Shown: piece after piece, positions 48,333-60,185 of the stretch
How positions within the stretch are numbered: the first letter of the stretch is position 1
Layout: each line of letters opens with the position of its first letter
Notes under the pieces: model-generated
Database searches by the model: none
What the model was told of the DNA's origin: nothing
The model's input: the letters and a program-made list of their open reading frames with translations, nothing else
Position numbers and translations under genes: made by a program
Assembly (NCBI GenBank): GCA_017311315.1
Contig: CM029631.1
Span: 2,635,360 to 2,699,359 of the forward strand
Length of the DNA: 64,000 nt
Reading direction: 5' to 3'
From: Dendrocalamus latiflorus
Taxonomy: Eukaryota; Streptophyta; Magnoliopsida; Poales; Poaceae

Positions 48333-51300
48333 GTTCCAGAAATGGGAAAGGTTTTGTTTAAAAACAAGAATGGAAAGGCTGAAGTATAGACAATCTCACT
48401 ATCTCTGTCGAGAGAGATGTTGTAAGAAACGTGGTTTCAGTAGCAATAAAATATATTTCCAACATAGATTAAATGACAAGAGCATTTAAACAATAATTGC
48501 AACAACATAAATATCTCTCAAGTCATTTAAATATGAAATCATGCTCAACATGGCCACTGAAAATAAATGAACAATTAACATAATACTCAAATTGTTGTTT
48601 ATAGTTTGTGCTCTCAAATGTTAGACTGCTCTTGTATTAAATAAGGCCTCCTCGCCACGGTGGTCTAAATCTAATAAATAATTAAAATGGTAATCTCTAG
48701 GTATTATGCTAGTTTTAAGCCAATTACCCTATCGCAATAATCAATTGCAATTCAGAAATAATAACAAGTTAGGAACTTCACTTCAGATGCTTTACTATGA
48801 TAATTAGGTTGTCAAGACAGCAAGCATGAATATAAAGCAGAAGCTTAACCGAAGGTAACAATAAGCAAAAACATAATATGAGATGATTAAGGCTATGGCA
48901 AGAACAAGGACAACACCTACAATGGCTGCTAACAACTCAAACTACTAGCAGAATATTCTAAAACATCATTTTAATCTCATATAGACCATGAATTGTCATC
49001 GAGCAATTGTTAATCCCGTATATTATCATGTAATTGTCTCCCGAACTAGTGCTAATATTATCAACTACTAAAGTACACTGGAAGGACTCACAATTGCACA
49101 ATAACAATAAGAACCGAAAACAACTCATGATGTGATAGCACTCGAAGCTATCTAGAAGGCAGTAAGGCTAGGCACACCAATGTTAATGCTATTCTAGAAA
49201 ACCTATCATCACCACTCGCACCACAGCGTTGTTCTAGGAGATACAAAGACACCCACATGAGCCGACTAGCACCACAATCGTGTGGTCGAGGGTCGGAGAA
49301 CGCCGCACAAGACCAATATCCTAGCATTGGTGAAGTGTTAGGCAAGCAAAAACACCATGGCCGAACCACCACAATCACAACCGAGCCAACAAAGCCACCG
49401 CTACAAAACCGGCACCTGGATCGGTGTAAAGTAGCTCACCTATGTCGTAGCCTGAACATAACGCATCGTCGGCATTGCCGCGGTCTTGACTCAGTGCTTG
49501 GCCGGAGTCACCACCACCGCCTAGGCCCAGTCCCTAGTCTTCACCCTCACCGAAGTACCACCGCACTAACTCAAAGGTCAAGAGTGCGGCCTCGGTTTGT
49601 TGGAGATGGGACCGAACAGCACCGTCGCCACCACTGGAGCTCAAGAACAACCTAGTGCAAGAGCTTGAAGGAGGTAGAAGAAAGGGGAGATTGGAGGCTC
49701 GGTTCGGATCTAAGGCTTAAGAGAAGGAGGGAGCCGAGCCAGTTAAAAGGAGGAGGAAGAGAGGGCAGTGCCGGCACCGGCCCCCCAATTTCGCCAAAGC
49801 ATCATGGGGATCGACCCCCGCGATGGGCAACACCTACACGTGTGAGAGCCAGTCAAGCCAGCCCTTCTCCTCCTTATCCTTTCTCTCTTAGACCGATAGG
49901 TGGGTCCCACCTTATGCTTCTTTTTGTCCTTTTTAATCCGAAAAACCAAATGGAAAATTTTCCAAAATGCCCCCAGCGGCAACAAGAGATTCAGTTCCAC
50001 TCTTCCTCTCCACTTTATTACCTCAAAATTGCAGTGTAGTTTAAGATCTGTTTCTCTTGTATCCAAGTTCCTCCTGGAAGATCTTTGCACACACACAACA
50101 TTGTGGTAGTGTGTGGTTTGCAGTTACGAGGTTGTGTTACCTTACCTGAGCATTATGACATGCAAAGATTGAGATCATGACACATCATGTTAATCTTGGA
50201 ATGTGCTGTTCCAAGTAGAATACTGTCCATTCTGGTTGTCGTTTTGCTTTCTGACCTGCTGGCAATTTTGGCATACTATCATGTCCATGCATGCCAAGCT
50301 TTGCTTGCTTGCACAGCCTAGAAAATCTGTGTGCAGCTGGCCATTGCAGATACTGGTATCCAGAAAAGTTCGAGAGGCAGAGCAATACTTTGGTGATGGC
50401 AGGAAGATTGTGTGCTTCTGTATGTCCTTTTAATTTTGATATTTGGCCCTTGAAATAATGGAGAGAATGATTGATTTATGACAATATGTATGTCTAACAA
50501 TCTTAATTTTATCCCAAAAAGAGAAGGACCAAAAATCATATTGAAATTCTTAGCTATTTCTCCCCCCCCCCCCCCCCCCTTTCAAGAGAAATCCTTTTTC
50601 TTCTTGAGAGAGGATTATTAGGTATTTTCTGAGGACTGAAGGTATAAAATAATTATGCATATTTCTTCTGTCATTTAGAAAGATTTTTTCTTTTGTAAGC
50701 AAAATAAGCTTTGCTCCCGATTCGGTGGCAATAATCACAAGAAAAGGGCGAATGTAATTACTTTACAGCTTACAGGCAAAAGCCTATCAGTCAGGATAAA
50801 AAGTGCAGACACAACTAATAATGACTTTGTTATGGTACTTTTTTTTTTCTGAGAGGAACTTTGTTATGATACTGATGGTGCACTCCTAGGAGTACCCGAT
50901 GTTGCTAATTAAGAATGCAATTATTTAGGTTAAACAAATACATCAGATCATATCTAAAAAGAACGTCTGTTAACTCAATTGGTCTTTTTCTTCAAGAAAA
51001 TTGATTATATACCATCAAATAATTCTCTTCTTCACGTATACCATCAAATAATTCCCTATTCATTCTATGCTATCTGGTTCCAAATTTTCTTTGCCATCGT
51101 TGGGACAACAGCAGGGGGCATCAGTTCCATGCATGACAATTAATGAATTTCACAATGGCATAGAGTAAAATGAAATATTTGAGGGCAAAATGATCTTCAA
51201 ATGGCTTAACGAAGGGCATGGGCAGAGAAGTGACGGCCATGACATATTGTAAAGAAAATTTAAAATCCGATGGTATAAATAAAGAGGAAGTCATTCGATG

Positions 51301-51599
51301 GCATATCATACAAAAGGGGTTATTCGAGGTAAATAATCAATTTTCTCTTTTTTCTTCCATGGGAAAATATCTCCAAAAGTATACTTAGGCGCATCTAAAT
51401 GTTTTTGAGTCTCGCTTACTTCCTCAAGTTTTTTCCCAGAGGCCAGAACGGTCGCTTGTTCTTCAGGACTGTTTGGAATGAAATAATTTCACACACACAA
51501 AAAAAATGCAGGTAACAATACAAACCATTGAAATCTACTATAGCATCCTTGAATTCTAAAGAGAGCTGGTAGTGCTCCAAAGAACTTATAACCCAATGC
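48333..51599. other. Intergenic region, no recognised gene
   Basis: AT-rich to about 49.1 kb, then mixed; 49250-49900 has Arg/His/Pro-rich open frames without family motifs and could be a decayed retroelement. A C18 run lies at 50562-50579. Confidence 0.35.
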
Positions 51600-51830
51600 T
51601 TCTAGCTTTTTTACACTAGAGTGGTTGAAAATATACTGTAGCTGCTATTATCTTCTTCTATATAATTAAATTTAAAAAAAAAATAAAAAAGCATATCATT
51701 ACAGACAATACAAAGAAATAAAGGGAGAAAAAAAAATCCCAAAAAAACTTAAAAAATCAAAAGATAAAATTAAATAGCCAAAAACTAGAATCCAGAGCAT
51801 AGAAACTAAAACCATTTATAACGTGGCTAA
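51600..51830. mobile_element. Degenerate family B-like MITE
   Basis: Contains TTACACTAGAGTGGTTG, ATAATTAAATTTAAAAAAAA, CAGACAATACAAAGAAATAA and an A-rich tail as in the other degenerate copies at 11.95 and 20.16 kb. Confidence 0.4.
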
Positions 51831-52311
51831 GCATCATTCATAGTGCGGCTCCTAAAGCAACTACCACCACTCACCATGAGAAGGGCACCAGTTCGTGGGC
51901 CAGCAGGCGGACACCACACTGTTCCTACAGGCACGCACAGCCACACGCACACGGCGTGAAAAGTTTTACTCACTACGCCACAACAGTGTCCTGGAGATGG
52001 GGGAGCATGCGTGCAGGACTGGAGCTTGCTTGATCTGCACTTATCCCTCTTCACTTTTGATCGAAGGCTGTTGCTTTTTGTTAGGCTCGAGATTATGGAC
52101 CTGTTTATTTCAGTTTAAATGATTAGAAAACTAACAATTATTATAGTATAATTTTAATTAAAAAAATCAACAGTCAAAAAACAAAAAGTGCAAGATGCTG
52201 AACTGAACGAGCCAATCATCTGCGTAGCATGGCATAAAGTGGTGAGCACCCAGCTCAGGGGACAAAACGCAATCTTGTCAGAATCCCAACGTGAGAAGCT
52301 TGTGCTAGGTA
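51831..52311. other. Intergenic spacer
   Basis: No gene is recognised. Confidence 0.3.
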
Positions 52312-52573
52312 GCCCCGCTTAGCTCGGTTAAAATAAGCTGATTTATAACTTATTTTGTATTGTAATTGGCTGCTTTACACTATAACTATTAGTGATCTTT
52401 TGGCATAATTAAATTTTAAAAATAAAAAACAGGTTAGCCCATCACAGATAATACAAACGAATACGAAAAAAGAAAAGGAAAAAAGCCCCCTAAAAAGCCA
52501 AAAAAGAAAAAAAAAGACTAAATTAAAGAATAGTGAACTAGAAGTCAGAAGCTGAAACTGAAATGAACAAGAC
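52312..52573 (-). mobile_element. MITE, family B, reverse orientation
   Basis: Left end AGCCCCGCTTAGCTCGGTTA, right end GCTGAAACTGAAATGAACAA. The interior has CATAATTAAATTTTAAAAAT, GCCCATCACAGATAATACAA and AATACGAAAAAAGAAAAGGA, the reverse complement of the family core. It lies about 120 bp left of the retrotransposon. Confidence 0.6.
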
Positions 52574-52690
52574 CAATTGGCTTAATTAGATGACTAGCCA
52601 ATTTGGCCTAGCTTTGATTCGTGGACTTATATAAGCGGAAGTTAAGCAGCTTATTTCAGGCTTAGGTCCAACATTGTTTGGGCTTAAGCT

Positions 52691-55600
52691 TGAAAAGCCC
52701 TGGAAAAATTCAAAATAAATTTCTGTGCTTTTTTTTTTCTGCATTTTTGGGTGAATTTTGAAAACTTTCCTTTTCGGGAAAGTTTCGTCGGAAATGCGCT
52801 TTCCTTTCTCGGCCATTCCGCTTTCTCCACTTCTTTGGCGCCCCGCCTCCCTCCCCGCTTTCTCTTCTCCTGCACGCCCTGCGCCCGCGCCTCCCCGCTG
52901 GCGCCATCTCTCCTTCCGCTTTCCCCTCGCCTCAGCGCCTCCCCGAGCCCTCCCTCTGTTGGCGCCGCCCCAGCGTCCCGCCTTCGCCCCGCGCACGCGC
53001 GCTAGCGCTGCGCGCCGCGCCGCGCCGTGCCCGCCTCCGCGCCGCCCCGGTCCTTCCCCGCGCCGCGCCGTCCCGACAGCCCCTGGGTCCGGAGGAGTGG
53101 CCGTCGTCGCTCCACGTCGCCCCGCGCAACTCCGGCCCCACCTGGCAGCGGCGGCTTCTCCCTCTCCCACGCGCGGACACGCCCCAACCCCGGCCGCAGC
53201 GCACCTGCTCCCGTCCGTCGCCATTAATGCGCTACAGCGCCGGCGTCACCCCTCCGGTCACCGCCCTACCCCGCGGAGGAGATGCCCCACCTGCCCCCAT
53301 TCCCCTCCTGTCGCCCCAGAGCCCGCCGTGGCTTCCCCTCCACGCCTCGCCCCCCCTCCCGTGCGGGTATAAATCTCCCCCGGCTTTCCCCCTCATTTCC
53401 TTTGCTTCCCGAGCTCCCCAAACACTCCCAATCCCCTCCTGCCACTCCAGAGAACACCCCAGAGCAGCCGATTGAGCTCCCGCCGCCCGTAGCTCCGCCA
53501 CCGTCTTCCCCTGCGCCGGCGACCCCCTGGAGTCAATCTCCTGCTCCCCTCCTTCATTCTCCAATTTCTTGCACCCCGAGCTTCCCCTCAGCTCACTGAC
53601 CCTCCTCATGCTCTTCCCTGGACAGGAGGACCTCCGAGGAGCCTTGACGCCGACGACCTCCGCCGCCCCAGCCGTGCTCCCGTGGCCAGCTCGCTCAGAA
53701 GCTCCCCAGCTCACGCCTCCGCCATCAATGTGAGCGCTTGGACCCCTTGATGGTGTAATCACGGCCGATTAAGCTTCCTCGCCGCCGGCAACCCTCTCCA
53801 CCATGAAATCCCCGAACCACCCCCTTCTCCCTCCCTCTCTCCCCTTTGGTCCCCGCAAATGCTAACTACCCGAAATGGGTTCCCCACTGTCCCCTCTACC
53901 CGCCGGTACCCTCGGTGACCGCCGACGAGCCCTCTAGCTCCCAGGCCGCCGTCGCCACCGTGACCCCGCCGCGCGGTCACTGTAGCGGCTGGAGGTGGAA
54001 GACGACGGACGTGGCCCCTCCTCCGCCATCGGATCCGCCCGTTGCCATTTAACTTCACCCGTTGGATCCTCCGTACCGGTTCGCCGCCCCCCTTGAATCT
54101 CAGCCGTCTGATCTTCCCGCTTCCCCATCTCGACCGCTCGCCCCGTCGCGCTCCTCCGCCGTCCGCCCCGGGCCACGCGGCGGGCATCCGAGCCGCGTGG
54201 GCGCGCCCGCTCTGGGCCGCTTTCCCTCGGCCCGCTCCATCCCGCGCGCGCGCACGCGCGAACAGGCCGCGCTGGCCTTCGGCCGCGCGGGCCGCTTCCC
54301 CGGCCGGGCCGTACTGTGGCCATGGGCCGGCCCTTCACTGTTCATTTGATTTTTCCCCGGATTTTCTAATTTTCAATATTCCAGAAAACTCCAATAAATC
54401 CTAGAAAATCACAGAAAATCCCAAAAATTCCCAAATTTCACCACTTTGCTCCAATTATTATTCCAAACCCTCTGGTGAAATCCATTTCCACAGATTCATC
54501 CTAGAAAAATTCCTAAAATTCCATTTGGAGTGTTTATGAATTTTATTTCTTTTTAATTAGATTATTTTGCCTCGCTTGATTAGTCTCAAGCTGGATTTAA
54601 TTTATTTTAATTGTTTGCGTTAGTATCGGAGATTCCGGAAGCTCAAGTGCAGTCGCAGGATCCAGGAGCTTCTACGTTCAAGCTAGCCGAGTTCGTCCCG
54701 ACTAACGGCAAGTCGCAAGTCCTTGATCATGTTGAAATCCCATGCCATTTAAATTATGTTATTATGTTATTTGCATTGAGCTAATTCTGAAATGCTAATT
54801 CGAAAGTAAAATAAAATGTTTAGAATGACATGTGATATAGTTAAACCCACCACCGACAAATGCCCGGTTAAATTGTTGCCATGCCTTTGTAACCCTAGAA
54901 ATAATTATCTGTTAATCTAGATGATTGTAGGATATTATTATCATGCAAAGTGTTACACTAATAAGGTTGTGGCTGTGGGGCCAATAGAATTTGGAAAACC
55001 CGACTCTAAGGTAGGGTGGTATGGGACACCGTATCTTAGAGCGGAGAGTGCCGGCGTGCACAAGGTAGGGTAAGGGGGAGTGGAAACCGCAAGGCGGTCC
55101 TCGCCAATCTTTTACCCTAGGTTTGGTGTAGGGTAAGGGTGAGTGGGAAACCGCAAGACGGTCTACGCCCACCGCTTACCTTAGGTTGGGTCGCGGGCCT
55201 GGCGAGGTTGCGGACCCTGTGAAAATATAAGGACTGAAACTCTTACGCTGAGCAAATGTCACAGTGATCGCTCAACCACAGGAGTGACTTGTCAACACGG
55301 GGCTAGTAGCTGCTCAACTCGATTGAAACTCTACAGGAGGATGGGCAGTGAGGTTAGGCAGGCCCGGCTACGGGTGCCTAACAACGGTAGAGTTCACTCG
55401 AAGCGGACACCGTCTTCTTTTGTATGTGTGTGTGTGTGCGCGTGTGTGTGTGTGTGAAGTCCAGACCCGAGTGAATTCTACCGGGTAGAGCCTATATAAA
55501 GAATTGAGCAGTGAAACGACCTGGCTTTCTTAACTCTGTCGCGGGAGTTAAGGGATCGTGTGGGTAAAGCTGAGCAAACTCTGCAGAGTCAAATAAATGG

Positions 55601-56246
55601 TATTCGAATACGCCGTGCTCCCGGTTATTGGAGCTGTGTCACTTGGGTGATTCCAGCCGCGAAGCTTAAGTAGTTTTGTACATGCTTTAACTTGTTTAGT
55701 TGGTTAATTGAACTCTTCATGAAAAACCCCTGAGATCTTGAGAAGTAGTTTTGGGCCCATTTTATAAAATGCTTGCAAAATGAAACTGCATCCACCAAAT
55801 GTAATAAACCAAGTATACTCCCTTCCTTTGTTGATCCGTGCAAGTAGTAAGTTAGGGTTTCCCTTGTGATTTGCTGAGTACGGGGTCGGAGTACTCAGGC
55901 TTGCTAAATGCCACAGATTCCAGAAGCAAAGAAAGCAATTCAAGATGTCGTGTTAGAAAGGTCTTCCCGTCGAGGACGTCCCAGAGGATCTCTTCGTCGA
56001 CGAGGTCCAGTGGCTTTAGGTCTTCGCCGCGCTCAAGCGGATTCTGGAGTTTTTGTAATGTAAGTATACTTTGGGCTTGCACGCCCCGCTGTCAAAACTG
56101 GATGTTAATCCTTATGTAAAATATATGCTGGTCTTTTGTTGTAAGCATGCAATGGTATACTCTTGCGCGACACTCCATAACTGTTCATGAGTGAATAGTT
56201 GCGGGGTGCCGTGTCCGTACGCGCCCCTGGAAACGGGGGCGTTACA
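52691..56246 (+). repeat. 5' LTR (3556 bp)
   Basis: Starts TGAAAAGCCCTGG and ends GGGGGCGTTACA, the TG...CA form. Comparison with the partial 3' LTR from 61495 shows two substitutions (54373 T against 63176 C; 54795 C against 63598 T) and a C7/C6 length difference (53350-53356 against 62154-62159) over about 2.5 kb, counted by eye. It holds a GC-rich first half, a TATAAAT box, and a TG-repeat tract near 55423-55456. Open frames within it are not genes. Confidence 0.92.
53368..53374 (+). promoter_or_regulatory. Putative LTR TATA box
   Basis: TATAAAT in a CGGG-TATAAAT-CTCCCC context about 680 bp into the LTR, the likely retrotransposon promoter. The same box occurs in the 3' LTR at 62171-62177. 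Confidence 0.55.
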
Positions 56247-56251
56247 AGAAG

Positions 56252-56263
56252 TGGTATCAGAGC
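56252..56263 (+). promoter_or_regulatory. Primer binding site, initiator Met-tRNA type
   Basis: TGGTATCAGAGC, five bases after the LTR end, complementary to the 3' end of plant initiator methionine tRNA, the usual primer for gypsy and copia elements in plants. Confidence 0.88.
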
Positions 56264-56805
56264 AGGCTCTTGACCGTAGGTTGAGACCTAAGGCAAACTA
56301 GGAAGCGATTTTATCGCAAAACTTAATTTAAGCCATAAAAAGGGTTTACGAAAAACATAAGTATTATTGCTGTCTTTTTCCTCTCTTGTGCTACCTTATC
56401 TATCTTAGTTTAATCTTGCTTAAGCGTTACCTTTTGCAAAATGTTTACTACTTTACTTGTCTAGCTTCAAAATTTCGTTTCTCAGCAGCTGGAGGAGTAG
56501 CCGTCGTTCGCTAGACTAGACTGACCCTGAGTTGTAGTAGTGCTTTTGTAATGTAAAGTAGGTATAACCATGAACCCTAAGTGGTTTGTGTACCACCTGC
56601 ATATTGTAAATCTATGTTCATTATCCTTGTATGTTGTTTGCTTAATTATCAGTATCCCCTCTCTGTTCAAAGCTTTCTCCTGTCCCTTTTCGCTCTCGTT
56701 CTTACCTTTTTCGCCCTATACTTACCTTGAAATTCAAAGTCTTACTTATCCCCTCCTATTCTCCAAAAGCCGCTGCAAAGCTGATCTCCAGTTCCCAATT
56801 GGCAG
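56264..56805 (+). other. Untranslated leader of the retrotransposon
   Basis: About 540 bp between the primer binding site and the gag start with no long in-frame coding region; it would contain the packaging signal. Confidence 0.5.
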
Positions 56806-58050
56806 ATGGATCCAACACAGCAGAGTGGTCAGACCAACGGGCAGGGTGCACCTGCCACCGATCAAGCCCAGATGCCAGAACAGCGAGGAGAATCACTGCC
56901 ACAGTTCATTGTCAAAGTGACACCCGAAGAGTCAGTGACAGCGTCAAGCGCAGCTGCATTGAAGTTTACAGCATTCCTGCAAACTCAACCCCCAAAATTC
57001 CCTTCAGCTACAGAGTCACTGAATGCAGATAACTGGTTACAAGACGTTGAGAGAAGAATGAATACCATCCAGTGTACAAATAAGGAGAAGGTTCTTTTTG
57101 CCACCTATCAGTTGTCCGAGCCCGTAATTACTTGGTGGAATGCTATCCAGTGGATGTACCCTAAGGAGAGAGATATTACATGGAGAGACTTTGTGAAGAG
57201 ATTTCGTAAAGCCTACATTTCTCCTGGAGTTTTCACTGAAAAATATCAGGATTTTCTTAATCTTCAACAGGGAGAGAACTCCATCACAGCATATCTACAA
57301 CAATTTCATCAATTATCCCAATTTGCTCAGGAAGAGACTAACACTGAAGCTAAAAGGATGGAGTATTTTATGAAAGGTCTACAACCCAATATGAGACAAC
57401 GCCTTCAAACCACGAAGTTTTCAAGCCTATTGAACCTGGTTGATCGAGCTCTACAGATAGAAGAAAGACCAGGTTACGTGAAAGTTATGAAACGAAAGCA
57501 GCCTTCACCTCCATCACCAACGGCTTGTTTTCACTGCGAACAAGATGAGCATTATCGTGACCAATGCCCACTGAAGTCTTTACCCGAAAAAGAAGCTAAA
57601 GAGCAAGCAAAGAGGCAGACACCATCATTCCGCCTGCCACCGATGGAAGAAGATGAATCTTACCCTAAGAGGACCAGAATGGAGGATGACAGAAAGCGTA
57701 AAGCAGAGCACAAGTCTCAGTCTTCACACAATACTCAGCGGAACAAGACCACGGGATCATCCTCATTTCGATCCCAACCCTTCCGCCAGTTTGAGACGAT
57801 ACCGAAGACCCAGTCCGGACAGTCTCAGCAGTACGCCACTCCCTCACCATTCGCTATCGAGTGCCTCACCTGCGGTGGCAAGCATCTTGCTAGTAGCTGC
57901 CCAAAGAGATCCAATGCTTGTTTCCACTGCGGAGAAATTGGACATTACAGAGATCATTGCCCTCGAAGGAGTCTACCACCAGAGGCTGCAAAACTCCAAG
58001 TCCAGAATCAGCAGCAGCAGGGAGCAAAGCACACAGTCAAGAAGATGTAA
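56806..58050 (+). CDS. gag: Retrotransposon Gag polyprotein
   Basis: An intact 414-residue frame. Residues about 75-200 form the retrotransposon gag (capsid-like) domain, with motifs such as DITWRDFVKRFRKAYISPGV and ITAYLQQFHQLSQFA. Three zinc-knuckle-like motifs follow: C241-C244-H249-C254 (CX2CX4HX4C), C353-C356-H360-C365 (CX2CX3HX4C, one residue short) and C372-C375-H380-C385 (standard). Between them lies a long basic, Ser/Gln-rich linker. The product would form virus-like particles and bind the element's RNA. The frame ends in TAA and pol is not in the same open frame. Confidence 0.9.
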   Translation: MDPTQQSGQTNGQGAPATDQAQMPEQRGESLPQFIVKVTPEESVTASSAAALKFTAFLQTQPPKFPSATESLNADNWLQDVERRMNTIQCTNKEKVLFATYQLSEPVITWWNAIQWMYPKERDITWRDFVKRFRKAYISPGVFTEKYQDFLNLQQGENSITAYLQQFHQLSQFAQEETNTEAKRMEYFMKGLQPNMRQRLQTTKFSSLLNLVDRALQIEERPGYVKVMKRKQPSPPSPTACFHCEQDEHYRDQCPLKSLPEKEAKEQAKRQTPSFRLPPMEEDESYPKRTRMEDDRKRKAEHKSQSSHNTQRNKTTGSSSFRSQPFRQFETIPKTQSGQSQQYATPSPFAIECLTCGGKHLASSCPKRSNACFHCGEIGHYRDHCPRRSLPPEAAKLQVQNQQQQGAKHTVKKM

Positions 58051-60185
58051 GCTATGTAGGCCAAGAAGTAGGATGATGTACTTTCTGGTTATCCTTTTGT
58101 AAACCAGTGGAAGAACTTAATGGTTTGTCTGTAATTACTTTAACTAAGGCTTGTGACAAAATTATGATGATGTTTGAAGACCATTTGTGTAAAGTGAAAT
58201 GGGTGTGATGGTCATGTTGTAATAGAGTTAATCCCAGCAGACCCAATCATGTCCAACCTTGGTACAACATAATTCATCCAAGTGGGAACCGCGCCACATA
58301 AGTAAGGATGGTATACAGGTGCAAGTGAAGAGGAGTCAAAGTCAATCTAGAAGAGGTTAAAGCAGATTTGCTGCAGCCAGATATGCAAGGGTTAGATGTC
58401 ATTTTGTGCATAAACTGGCTAGCCAAGAACAAAGGCAAAGTGGATCGTGAAATCAAGATAGTATCCTTGGTCAATCCTGAAGGTCAGTAAAAAAAAAAAA
58501 GAACACAGAGAAGTATTGAAGGATGCAAAGGGACGCATGATCAACATGCTAGCAGTTACACTAGATCAAACGCCAGTAGTACGAGAATACCCTGATGTGT
58601 TTCCGGAAGGATTACCAGGCAGACCCTTGACAGATAAGTAGAACTTGCCATAAAGTTGATTACAGGCACAAAACCAATTGTCAAGCATCAGTACAGAATG
58701 TTAGCAATGAACTGAAGGAACTGAAGAAACATTTAGATGAATAACAAGAAAAAGAATTCATTCGACCAAGTGTTTCACCTTGGTCGGCACCAGTTTTATT
58801 TATGAAGAAGAAGAATGAAAAGTTGAGAAAGTGTCGATTATAGAGGACTGAATGCTGTCACGATCAAAAACAAGTATCCATTGCCCAGAACTGATGACCT
58901 ATTTGATCAGCTTAAGGGTGCCGAAGTAATTTCCAAGATCGACTTGCGCTCGGGTTACCATCAGCTCAAGATCCGAGAGTAAGATCGAGAGAAGACAGCC
59001 TTCATCACCAGATACGGATTATTTGAGTTCACGGTCGTGCCCTTTGGTTTAACCAATGCGCCAGCTTATTTCATGAATCTTATGAATCTGGTGCATATGG
59101 ACCAATTGGACCGATTTGTGATAGTCTTCATTGATGATATTCTGATATATTCCAAGAGTGAAGGAGAGCACAAGGATCATTTGCACATGGCATTGACCAG
59201 ATTGAGAGAGCACAAGTGTATGCTAAGTTTGACGAAGTGCATTTTTTGGCTGAAAGAAGTTGCTTTCTGGGTCATATTATATCAGAAGATGGAGTTAAGG
59301 TCGATCCAGAAAAGATTGCCGCAGTTATGGAATGGAAACAGCCCAAGACAGTGATAGAAGTGAAGAGCTTTCTTGGATTGGCGGGCTATTACCGCCGAAT
59401 CATAGAAGGATTCTCGAAGATTTCTCGTCCACTCACTCAGCTACTGAAGAAGGATAAACCATTCACATGGACAGATGCTTGTAAAGAGAATTTTCAGCTG
59501 TTGAAGACCAAGATGACAGAAACGCCAGTGTTGATTTTGCCCAACCCAGAGAAATAATTTCAAATCTATTGTGATGCCTTCAAGTAAGGTTTGGGTTGTG
59601 TACTTATGGAAAAGTTGTTGCCTATGCCTCAAGGCAGCTGAAGCCGCACGAAGAAAATTACCTGACACACGGTTTAGAAGTAGCAGCTAAGGTGCATGCA
59701 CTCAAAATTTGGCGGCACTACCTGCTAGGAAATCGTTGTTAGATATTTTCTGATCACAAGAGCTTGAAGTACCTGTTCATACAGCCAGAGTTGAAAATGA
59801 GACAACGAAGATGGCTGGAGTTGATTAAAGACTATAATGTTGAACTTCAGTATCACCCGGGCAAAGCAAATGTAATTGCCGATGCCCTTAGCCACAAAGT
59901 TTATCCAAGCAAAGTCAGTCGATCAGAGTACCCACCAGAGTTACAGAGAGATATATTACAGCTAAACTTGGTGATCACAGAACAGGATGAAGAAACAGCA
60001 TTAGAAATTCAACCGTTATTAACAGGTCAGATTAAAGCAGCACAAGATGAAGATGGAGAGATTCAAAAAAAAAACTGAAAAAGGATATTCAAGGAGAAGA
60101 GTCAGCAGAGTACGCAATAGATGAGCATGGAATCCTCACTTTCCGAGGTCGCTATTGTATACCAAGCAAGCAGGAATTAAGAGAG
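58051..60185 (+). pseudogene. Broken pol region: protease, reverse transcriptase and RNase H remnants
   Basis: Fragments of protease, RT and RNase H are recognisable but spread across all three frames. RT pieces keep LTNAPAYFMNLMN and the FIDD catalytic motif (about 59127-59138). The RNase H and linker pieces run through about 59764-60078. Stops interrupt the RT near 58649, 58741, 58838 and 58980; further stops lie near 59557, 59586 and 59740. A frame change falls near 59210, and A-runs near 58487-58498 and 60066-60075 accompany other breaks. No functional polymerase can be made from this copy as it stands. Confidence 0.85.

Noticed and set aside
52758..54404. Several long frames in the 5' LTR, repeated at 61562-63207
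   Set aside because: They are duplicated exactly because they lie in LTRs, overlap on both strands, and are Pro/Ala/Arg-rich from GC content; they are not genes.
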